Shown piece by piece: positions 1 to 4,665 of a stretch of 6,092 nt of DNA. Source of the stretch: Deltaproteobacteria bacterium (lineage in GTDB: Bacteria > Desulfobacterota_B > Binatia > UBA9968); assembly GCA_027297485.1 (NCBI GenBank), contig JAPUHZ010000269.1, positions 1-6,092 on the forward strand, in the 5' to 3' direction. The notes under the pieces were generated by a model. The model made no database searches. It worked only from the letters and a program-made list of their open reading frames with translations, and had not been told where the DNA came from. Position 1 is the stretch's first letter, and each line of letters starts with the position of its first letter. A program made the position numbers and the translations under genes.

Positions 1-224
1 TCCACTCCGTAAAGAGCTGCCGCCTGTTCTCCGCAGGACAAGGTGATATGCGGGAATACTTCGCCAAAGAGCTAAACATCCCTACTCTGCTTATCGAGTC
101 GGATATCGAGGACCCGCGATACTTCTCCGAGGCGCAGCTGAGGAATCGGATCGATGCTTTCTTTGAATCACTGGAACATAAAAAAATCTTGCATAAGTCC
201 CCAGCCAGAGGAGGAAAGTCATGA
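1..224 (+). CDS. C-terminal end of a benzoyl-CoA reductase / 2-hydroxyacyl-CoA dehydratase subunit (BcrB/BcrC, BzdN/BzdO family), partial
   Basis: The open frame with codons starting at 3, 6, 9 and so on runs from the window edge to a TGA at 222-224, giving 73 visible residues; the start lies upstream. The peptide contains His-Ser-Val-Lys-Ser-Cys-Arg followed by a Gly-Gln-Gly-Asp-Met segment, then a helix, then [19 protein letters not shown]. This is the typical C-terminal signature of the 2-hydroxyglutaryl-CoA dehydratase D-component family (Glu-x-Asp, Asp-Pro-Arg, Ser-Glu-x-Gln). In this family the subunit carries an iron-sulfur cluster and helps form the site where the acyl-CoA ring is reduced. 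The stop overlaps the next start by four bases (ATGA, 221-224), implying translational coupling with the ATPase. By analogy with the bzdNOPQ and bcrCBAD gene orders it would be the BzdO/BcrB-like subunit, but the cysteine-bearing part is outside the window, so the exact subunit is inference. Confidence 0.8.
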   Translation, partial: HSVKSCRLFSAGQGDMREYFAKELNIPTLLIESDIEDPRYFSEAQLRNRIDAFFESLEHKKILHKSPARGGKS

Positions 225-1054
225 TCTACGCCGCCGGTATCGACGTCGGCTCTACCCAAACAAAAGGCATCATTATCAATGAAAAGATGGAGATCATCGG
301 GAGATCCCTTGTCCTTACCGGTGCTTATGTTACCCGCGCAGCCGAGCGGAGTTTTACCGAGGCCTTACTCAAAGCCGGACTCAAACGGGAGGACGTGGCC
401 TATGTGATCGGCACGGGATACGGAAGGTACAAGGTCACCTTTGGCGACGCCCAGATTACCGAGATCGGCTGTCACGCCCGTGGGGCGAGTTATCTGTTTC
501 CCGGCACGCGGACCGTCATCGACATGGGAGGACAGGATGCCAAAGGGATCAAGATCGGCGAGGCGGGAGATGTGAAAGACTTCGTCATGAACGACAAATG
601 CGCTGCAGGGACAGGAAGATTCCTCGGAAATGCAGCCGAGGCCTTGGGCCTTTCACTGGATGACATCGGCGAACTCTCTCTCCACGCAAAATATCCGGTG
701 CGCCTAACTACCGTATGCACGGTCTTTGTCGAATCGGACATTATGTCCTACCTCGCCCAGGGTAAAAAGGTAGAAGACATTTTAGGCGGGGTCCATAGTG
801 CCATTGCGGCACGGACGATCTCTTTGATCCGACGCGTCGGAATCGAGGAAGAGGTGACTTTTACGGGAGGAGTCTCACTGAACATAGGCATGGTCCGGGC
901 GCTGGAGAATAAACTGGGATTGAAACTCAATGTGAGTCCTGAATCTCACTTCACGGGGGCTCTGGGCGCAAGCTTGTTCGCCATGGAGCGCGCCACCAAG
1001 GCAACAGGTGAGAGGGAACAGGAAACAGGGGTGGGGGCTGGACCTACTGCCTAA
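221..1054 (+). CDS. ATPase subunit of an ATP-dependent benzoyl-CoA reductase-type enzyme (BzdP-like; BcrAD/BadFG/HgdC family)
   Basis: This 277-residue protein has an ASKHA (acetate/sugar kinase, Hsc70, actin) ATPase fold. Visible motifs are phosphate-1 [11 protein letters not shown] at residues 6-16, GTGYGRY at 64-70, phosphate-2 [10 protein letters not shown] at 101-110, [11 protein letters not shown] with Cys127, [10 protein letters not shown] with Cys166, and a TGGVSLN adenosine-type segment near residue 217. Cys127 and Cys166 match the ligands of the [4Fe-4S] cluster shared across the dimer in the dehydratase activator HgdC. The family uses ATP hydrolysis to push low-potential electrons into the partner reductase. 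The start is fixed by an AGAGGAGG Shine-Dalgarno just upstream and by the ATGA overlap with the preceding gene. A second, different ATPase follows at once, which favours a heterodimeric benzoyl-CoA reductase module over a homodimeric dehydratase activator. The length fits Azoarcus-type BzdP/BzdQ better than the longer Thauera-type BcrA. Roughly the last 20 residues are low-complexity, encoded by a 7-base repeat. Confidence 0.85.
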   Translation: MIYAAGIDVGSTQTKGIIINEKMEIIGRSLVLTGAYVTRAAERSFTEALLKAGLKREDVAYVIGTGYGRYKVTFGDAQITEIGCHARGASYLFPGTRTVIDMGGQDAKGIKIGEAGDVKDFVMNDKCAAGTGRFLGNAAEALGLSLDDIGELSLHAKYPVRLTTVCTVFVESDIMSYLAQGKKVEDILGGVHSAIAARTISLIRRVGIEEEVTFTGGVSLNIGMVRALENKLGLKLNVSPESHFTGALGASLFAMERATKATGEREQETGVGAGPTA

Positions 1055-1065
1055 CGCCTCGTGCC
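1001..1065 (+). repeat. Degenerate 7-base tandem repeat spanning the end of the first ATPase gene
   Basis: Consecutive 7-base units run GCAACAG (1001), GTGAGAG (1008), GGAACAG (1015), GAAACAG (1022), GGGTGGG (1029) and GGCTGGA (1036). After a two-base break come TACTGCC (1045), TAACGCC (1052) and TCGTGCC (1059), which resemble the same kind of unit on the other strand. The repeat supplies the coding sequence for the last residues of the upstream protein, and the TAA stop (1052-1054) lies inside a unit. The units are visible by eye; that they form one repeat array is my reading. No function is assigned. Confidence 0.5.
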
Positions 1066-1082
1066 TATTTTAAGGAGGCATC

Positions 1083-1916
1083 ATGGATTTCGTAGCGGGC
1101 ATTGACATGGGCACCAAAGCTACCAAGGCGATCATCTTGGATGGTGAAAGGCGCTTGCGCGGCAAGGGCATGGTCAATACAAGACCTGATTTTCCCAAGG
1201 TAGCTCAAGAGGCTCTCGATTCGGCATTGCAGCAGGCGGATCTCAAACAGAACGACTTGAGTTACATCGCTACCACCGGGTTTGGCCGATACAATGTGCC
1301 TTTTCGAGATATTCAAATCACGGACATCACCTGTGTCGGCCGTGCGGCCGTCTTTCTGTTTCCCAAGACCCGCTCGATCCTGGACATCGGGGCTCAAAGC
1401 ACGCGCGCCATAAGAGTGATCGAGAGCGGAAAGGTGCGAGAATTCCGCACCAACGACAAGTGTGCCGCCGGAGCAGGGGGCTTTATCGAGAGAGCGGCTA
1501 AATACCTGGAGGTCAAGCTCGAAGAGGTGGGGGAGCTTTCCATCAAAGCCGACAAACCACAGACCATCAGCAGTGTCTGCGCGGTCTTGGCCGAATCGGA
1601 GATCATCAACCACGTCTCCAACGGGCAGACGGTGGAGAATATCTTATACGGGGTCCACCAATCATTGGCCTCCCGGGCCAGGGCCCTAATGACAAGAACC
1701 GGCCTGGAGGAGGAGATCACCTTTGTCGGAGGAGTGGCCCGGCAGAAAGGGATGGTCAAAGCTCTCGGGGAGACATTGGAAAAAGAGATCAATGTCAGTG
1801 AGGAGCCGGACATGGTCGGGGCCCTGGGTGCCGCACTCCTGGCGCTTCGCCGGCTGGAGAAGATCCGTCAGAACGGAGGAAAAACCGCGACCGCTGAGGA
1901 AGCAAGGGTGGCGTGA
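1083..1916 (+). CDS. Second ATPase subunit of the benzoyl-CoA reductase-type enzyme (BzdQ-like)
   Basis: This is a 277-residue paralogue of the preceding gene, aligned almost without gaps. It shows phosphate-1 GIDMGTKATKA at residues 6-16, TTGFGRYNVPF at 64-74, NDKCAAGAGGF with Cys127, SVCAVLAESE with Cys166, and FVGGVARQKGM near 215. Both [4Fe-4S] ligands are kept. The phosphate-2 region reads DIGAQSTRAI (101-110), where the first copy has GGQD, and the loop after Cys127 lacks the Thr and Arg of the first copy, so the two subunits are not equivalent. A perfect TAAGGAGG (1071-1078) lies four bases before the ATG. The pair would form the α/δ ATP-hydrolysing module that energises electron transfer to the reductase subunits. 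The last 20 or so residues are charged and poorly patterned. Calling it BzdQ rests on order and length; a related activator for another ring or enoyl reductase cannot be excluded. Confidence 0.83.
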   Translation: MDFVAGIDMGTKATKAIILDGERRLRGKGMVNTRPDFPKVAQEALDSALQQADLKQNDLSYIATTGFGRYNVPFRDIQITDITCVGRAAVFLFPKTRSILDIGAQSTRAIRVIESGKVREFRTNDKCAAGAGGFIERAAKYLEVKLEEVGELSIKADKPQTISSVCAVLAESEIINHVSNGQTVENILYGVHQSLASRARALMTRTGLEEEITFVGGVARQKGMVKALGETLEKEINVSEEPDMVGALGAALLALRRLEKIRQNGGKTATAEEARVA

Positions 1917-1929
1917 AAATCAAAGTAGG

Positions 1930-1976
1930 AGTTCGAGTCGTTCAAGCAGTTCAAAACGTTTTAAACGAATCGAACT
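1930..1976 (+). repeat. 9-base periodic repeat with imperfect 13-bp inverted repeat in the leader of the dehydrogenase gene
   Basis: Within the 88-base gap after the second ATPase, five 9-base units follow one another: GTTCGAGTC (1931), GTTCAAGCA (1940), GTTCAAAAC (1949), GTTTTAAAC (1958) and GAATCGAAC (1967). The ends pair as an inverted repeat, 1930-1942 with 1964-1976, having 12 of 13 matches (G1937 opposite A1969). The loop holds a perfect palindrome AAAACGTTTT (1953-1962). There is no T-tract after the stem, so it does not look like an intrinsic terminator. It could be a repeat-family insertion, an RNA processing or stability element, or a weak protein-binding site; nothing in the sequence decides between these. 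Confidence 0.55.
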
Positions 1977-1992
1977 GATGAGAGCTGACAGT

Positions 1993-1998
1993 AAGGAG
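1993..1998 (+). promoter_or_regulatory. Ribosome binding site that fixes the start of the dehydrogenase gene
   Basis: AAGGAG lies six bases before the ATG at 2005. The reading frame stays open for 94 codons further upstream, but that part overlaps the ATPase gene in another frame and reads as an Arg/Ser/Trp-rich out-of-frame translation. This site, together with the nucleotide-binding motif beginning a few residues after the ATG, selects 2005 as the true start. Confidence 0.85.
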
Positions 1999-2004
1999 AA
2001 AAAC

Positions 2005-2766
2005 ATGAAGCTCGAAGGCAAGACAGCGCTAGTTACAGGAAGTGGCAGTGGGATTGGACGAGCCACGGCCATTATTTTGGCCCGCGAAGGGGCCCAAGTA
2101 GCGGTGGCCGACATCGTGGTAAAAAACGCCGAGAAGGTTAGAGATGAGATCAAGGCTACGGGGCGCCAAGCCACAGCCTTTGCAGTAGACCTCACGAAAC
2201 GGCCTGAAGTGGAGCGTGTAGTGGAAGGGATCTTGACCCAGTTCGGCGGGATCGACATCCTGGTCAACTGCGCAGGGTGGGATAGGCTCGAGCCCTTTGT
2301 GGAGAGCAATGAGGAGACCTGGGAGCGGATCCTGGCCGTCAATTTCAAATCGGTGCTCTATACCGCAAAGGCCGTCTTGCCTCACATGATCTCCCGCGGC
2401 TCGGGGAAAATCGTCAACATCGGTTCCGATGCCGGGCGGGCCGGCTCCAGTTGGGAAGCGGTCTATTCCGGGGCCAAGGGGGCCACCATCGCCTTTTCCA
2501 AGTCGCTTGCCCGCGAGGTGGCCAGGCACAAGATCAATGTTAACGTGGTCTGTCCCGGACTAACGGATACCCCGCTGCTACAAGGAGTTCGCTCCCAATC
2601 ACCGGATACGGAGAAGCTGATCAATGCCATCATTAAGGCCACGCCGCTGAGACGGGTTGCAAAACCCGAAGAGATTGCCGAGACGGTTCTCTTCTTAGTA
2701 TCTCCAAGCGCCGATTTTATGACAGGACAGACCTTGAGTGTCAGTGGCGGTTTAACCATGATGTAG
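2005..2766 (+). CDS. badH: Short-chain dehydrogenase, probable 2-hydroxycyclohexanecarboxyl-CoA dehydrogenase (BadH-like)
   Basis: This is a 253-residue classical SDR. It has TGSGSGIG (11-18) for dinucleotide binding, Asp36 at the end of β2 suggesting NAD rather than NADP, NCAG (88-91, a variant of NNAG), Asn113, and the catalytic Ser141, Tyr154 and Lys158 (YSGAK). Several stretches closely resemble Rhodopseudomonas palustris BadH as I remember it: the AGWD segment after the NAG motif, SDAGRAGSSWEAVY, FSKSLAREVARH, VNVVCPG and the C-terminal SVSGGLTM. BadH oxidises 2-hydroxycyclohexanecarboxyl-CoA to the 2-oxo compound in anaerobic benzoate or cyclohexanecarboxylate breakdown. Its place behind the reductase ATPases and ahead of an enoyl-CoA hydratase fits that step. 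SDR substrate assignments are easily wrong, so a different hydroxyacyl-CoA, such as a substituted ring, remains possible. Confidence 0.8.
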   Translation: MKLEGKTALVTGSGSGIGRATAIILAREGAQVAVADIVVKNAEKVRDEIKATGRQATAFAVDLTKRPEVERVVEGILTQFGGIDILVNCAGWDRLEPFVESNEETWERILAVNFKSVLYTAKAVLPHMISRGSGKIVNIGSDAGRAGSSWEAVYSGAKGATIAFSKSLAREVARHKINVNVVCPGLTDTPLLQGVRSQSPDTEKLINAIIKATPLRRVAKPEEIAETVLFLVSPSADFMTGQTLSVSGGLTMM

Positions 2767-2785
2767 AAGCCTCGGGAGGTATAGA

Positions 2786-3637
2786 ATGAAAAATGGAACG
2801 AAAGCTATCGATTTCATGTATTACGTGGCGACACCCGAGTTCATCAAGAAATGGAACAAGGCCAAAGAAGGTGAACTGATCTGTAGGATGGAACGCGCCA
2901 TCGGCGGTCTACCCCAGTACAAGAGTATGGAGGCGATGATCGCCAAGATGGATGAGGCAGCGGTCGAGAAGGTGTTCATCACCCAGTGCAAGATGTGGTC
3001 TTACCGGAACAAGTGGATGTATATGGACACGACTCTTGAAGAAGTGGCTCAGTATCTTACCCGTTATCCCGATCGCTTTGTCGGGCTTGCCGGCTACAAT
3101 CCTTTTCGGGTCAAGGAATCTGTGCAGGAGATCGAACGGGCAGTGAAGGAATATGGCTTTAAGGGGGTCTATATCCACATCTACGGATTCGACATCCCCC
3201 TGCACGACCGCAAGATGTATCCCCTTTACGCTAAGTGTGTGGAGCTGGACATCCCGGTCTCCATGCAGGTGGGCCACGTGCTGGAGGCCATGCCCAGTGA
3301 ACATGCCCGGCCCATTTATCTCGATTGGATCGCCAGTGATTTTCCCGATCTCAAGATCGTTGGGGCCCACACGGGTTGGCCTTGGGTCGAGGAGCTGATT
3401 TCGGTCTGTTACAAGTGGGACAATGTCTACTTCGGCGTCGATGCTTGGATGCCCAAATACCTCAAACCGGAAATCATCCAGTTTATCAATAGTCGAATGG
3501 GGCAGGATCGATCCTTGTGGGGGACCAACGGACTCCAATGGAAAGAGAGCCTGAACCAGGTCGAAGCACTTGGACTCAGAGAGGATGCCAAACGGAAGCT
3601 TCTCAGAGAAAATGCTGTCCAGCTATTTGGCCTCTGA
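2786..3637 (+). CDS. Amidohydrolase-2 (TIM-barrel) family protein with incomplete metal site
   Basis: This 283-residue protein has the layout of the amidohydrolase-2/ACMSD-type family: an N-terminal Ile-Asp strand, a 'YPDRFVGLAGYNP' segment near 94-106, 'GFKGVYIHIYG' at 124-134, PVSMQVGH ending at His164, 'LKIVGAHTGWPW' with His195, and a C-terminal 'LWGTNGLQW' at 244-252. In active metal-dependent relatives the first strand carries His-x-His after the Asp and the last carries Asp (GSD or GTD). Here these positions read IDFMYY (8-13) and Asn248, so three usual ligands appear lost while His164 and His195 remain. No signal peptide or membrane segment is seen; it should be cytosolic. GGGAGGT (2774-2780) precedes the ATG, 19 bases after the dehydrogenase stop. 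It sits between BadH-like and BadK-like genes, so a role in the same ring pathway is likely. Hydrolase, decarboxylase, lyase or non-catalytic roles are all open. Confidence 0.8.
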   Translation: MKNGTKAIDFMYYVATPEFIKKWNKAKEGELICRMERAIGGLPQYKSMEAMIAKMDEAAVEKVFITQCKMWSYRNKWMYMDTTLEEVAQYLTRYPDRFVGLAGYNPFRVKESVQEIERAVKEYGFKGVYIHIYGFDIPLHDRKMYPLYAKCVELDIPVSMQVGHVLEAMPSEHARPIYLDWIASDFPDLKIVGAHTGWPWVEELISVCYKWDNVYFGVDAWMPKYLKPEIIQFINSRMGQDRSLWGTNGLQWKESLNQVEALGLREDAKRKLLRENAVQLFGL

Positions 3638-3658
3638 GAACGCAAAGGAAAAGAGAAT

Positions 3659-4435
3659 ATGTATCAGAATCTTATTTATAAAAAAGAGAGCTCCCTTGCT
3701 ATCCTCCAGCTCAACCGGCCGCAAAAGAAAAACTCTCTCAACATGGAGTTGAGACATGAGATAGAGGCGGCGTTGAAAGAGATCGCGGAAGATCCCAAAC
3801 AAAAAGTGGTGATCCTGACCGGTGGAGAGGACTTCTTCTGTGCCGGGGCGGACATTGGCGAGATCCAGGATGCATCGACGGCAGAGGAGACTTACAAACA
3901 CTCCAGAGAATTTCAACTCCTCTTTGACCGGATCGAGGCGCTTCCTCAGCCCGTTATCGCCGCGGTCGCAGGCTACGCGCTGGGTGGGGGGTGCGAGATG
4001 ACCCTGGCCTGTGATTTTCGGATCGCCGCGGAAGGGACGAAATTCGGCGTGCCCGAGATCAAAATCGGCGCCTTCCCAGGAGGAGGCGGAACCCAAAGGC
4101 TCCCCCGCCTGATCGGTGCGTCCAAGGCGAAGGAGATGATCCTTACCGGGGACATGATCGGCGCAGACGAAGCCCTTGCTTGCGGGCTCGTGATGAAAGT
4201 GGTGCCAAAGGATAAGCTGCTGGAAGAATCCAAAAGCTTCGCTGCTAAGCTCGCCGCCCTTCCTCGTCTAGCGATGGCGGCATCAAAGATGCTCATCAAC
4301 AGGGGCCTGGAAATTGATCTCGCCTCGGGGCTGGAGATGGAGGCGCGCTCCTTTGCCAACCTGGCCGGAACAAACGACCTAAAGGAAGGGACCAGCGCCT
4401 TTCTCGAAAAGAGAAAGCCGAATTTTACGGACTAG
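3659..4435 (+). CDS. Enoyl-CoA hydratase (crotonase fold), possibly cyclohex-1-ene-1-carboxyl-CoA hydratase (BadK-like)
   Basis: The 258-residue length is standard for the crotonase family. The oxyanion-hole loop reads FCAGADI (60-66). The second half of the site is GYALGGGCE with Glu113, then VPEIKIGAFPGGGGTQR with Glu133. The two glutamates are 20 residues apart, as with the catalytic Glu144/Glu164 pair of the rat mitochondrial hydratase, so water addition to a 2-enoyl-CoA is well supported. The C-terminal 'FLEKRKPNF' is also typical. In the R. palustris route BadK hydrates cyclohex-1-enecarboxyl-CoA to the substrate of BadH, and a BadH-like gene lies two genes upstream. The ring-opening BadI belongs to the same fold but lacks this Glu pair, so BadI is unlikely. 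A dienoyl-CoA hydratase (Dch type) or a linear-chain hydratase remains possible. AAAGGA (3644-3649) precedes the ATG; the gap to the amidohydrolase is 21 bases. It seems to be the last gene of the operon. Confidence 0.85.
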   Translation: MYQNLIYKKESSLAILQLNRPQKKNSLNMELRHEIEAALKEIAEDPKQKVVILTGGEDFFCAGADIGEIQDASTAEETYKHSREFQLLFDRIEALPQPVIAAVAGYALGGGCEMTLACDFRIAAEGTKFGVPEIKIGAFPGGGGTQRLPRLIGASKAKEMILTGDMIGADEALACGLVMKVVPKDKLLEESKSFAAKLAALPRLAMAASKMLINRGLEIDLASGLEMEARSFANLAGTNDLKEGTSAFLEKRKPNFTD

Positions 4436-4473
4436 CCTGTAATTCTCACCGGAGCATGAAGCGAGGGCGTGCA

Positions 4474-4503
4474 GGCGTACTCGACAGTACGTTGAGCCTT
4501 TTT
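4474..4503 (+). terminator. Terminator-like hairpin after the operon
   Basis: CGTACT (4476-4481) pairs with AGTACG (4486-4491) around a CGAC loop and can extend by two G-T pairs (4474-4475 with 4492-4493). A run of five T (4499-4503) follows, but five other bases (4494-4498) separate stem and run. An alternative longer fold pairs AGGC (4473-4476) with GCCT (4496-4499) directly before the T-run. It lies 38 bases past the hydratase stop and is a plausible Rho-independent terminator. The stem is only moderately GC-rich, and it may instead be part of a dispersed intergenic repeat. Confidence 0.45.
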
Positions 4504-4529
4504 AGTCTGAGCAATTCGGGTAGATGCGC

Positions 4530-4629
4530 AGCCGCGGGCTCCTCAGCCCACCATCATCGACTTGAAGCAGCGATAGTAACGGAATCCGTCTTGAGTTATT
4601 ATTAGTCACCTCGCGGCAAGCCGCGGGCT
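4530..4629 (+). repeat. Cluster of three further stem-loops with an 11-base direct repeat
   Basis: The rest of the 230-base gap (4436-4665) shows no credible gene but is rich in dyads. GGGCT/AGCCC pairs at 4536-4540 and 4545-4549. ATAGTAAC (4573-4580) pairs with GTTATTAT (4595-4602), with a near-palindrome ACGGAATCCGT (4579-4589) overlapping it. CTCGCGG (4610-4616) pairs with CCGCGGG (4621-4627, one G-T pair) around a CAAG loop. The 11-mer AGCCGCGGGCT occurs at 4530-4540 and again at 4619-4629. The last hairpin lies directly ahead of the isocitrate lyase leader. It could be a REP-type palindromic element, a second terminator or an RNA leader structure. Confidence 0.5.
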
Positions 4630-4635
4630 ATACTA

Positions 4636-4641
4636 TATAAT
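4636..4641 (+). promoter_or_regulatory. Consensus -10-like TATAAT ahead of the isocitrate lyase gene
   Basis: TATAAT sits 24 bases before the ATG at 4666. No good -35 hexamer lies at 16-18 bases upstream, because that position falls in the GC-rich hairpin at 4610-4627 (GCGGCA at 17-base spacing). Transcription from here would begin near or within the Shine-Dalgarno AAGGAG (4648-4653), giving a very short leader. It is a weak candidate only; an activator-dependent promoter or a promoter further upstream is as likely. Confidence 0.2.
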
Positions 4642-4665
4642 CCAAAAAAGGAGAGAATCGACTCA

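Noticed and set aside
1065..1613. Minus-strand open frame of 182 codons opposite the second ATPase
   Set aside because: The plus strand encodes an ATPase with both cluster cysteines in the right positions; the reverse frame shows no family resemblance.
221..1916. Reading the ATPases as the activator of a 2-hydroxyglutaryl-type dehydratase
   Set aside because: Those activators are homodimers from a single gene; two distinct adjacent ATPases behind a reductase subunit, with BadH- and BadK-like neighbours, fit benzoyl-CoA reductase better. It is not fully excluded.
1001..1976. Short repeats as a CRISPR array
   Set aside because: The units are 7 and 9 bases, contiguous and degenerate, with no spacers and no cas genes.
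1723..2004. Upstream extension of the dehydrogenase frame (94 more codons)
   Set aside because: It overlaps the second ATPase gene in another frame, reads as Arg/Ser/Trp-rich non-protein sequence, and the ATG at 2005 has a good Shine-Dalgarno and starts right before the nucleotide-binding motif.
2909..3538. Minus-strand open frame of 209 codons opposite the amidohydrolase gene
   Set aside because: It is a shadow of the coding strand; its translation lacks domain features and no ribosome binding site was noted.
3659..4435. BadI-type ring-opening hydrolase
   Set aside because: BadI lacks the paired catalytic glutamates of hydratases; this protein has both Glu113 and Glu133 at the hydratase spacing.
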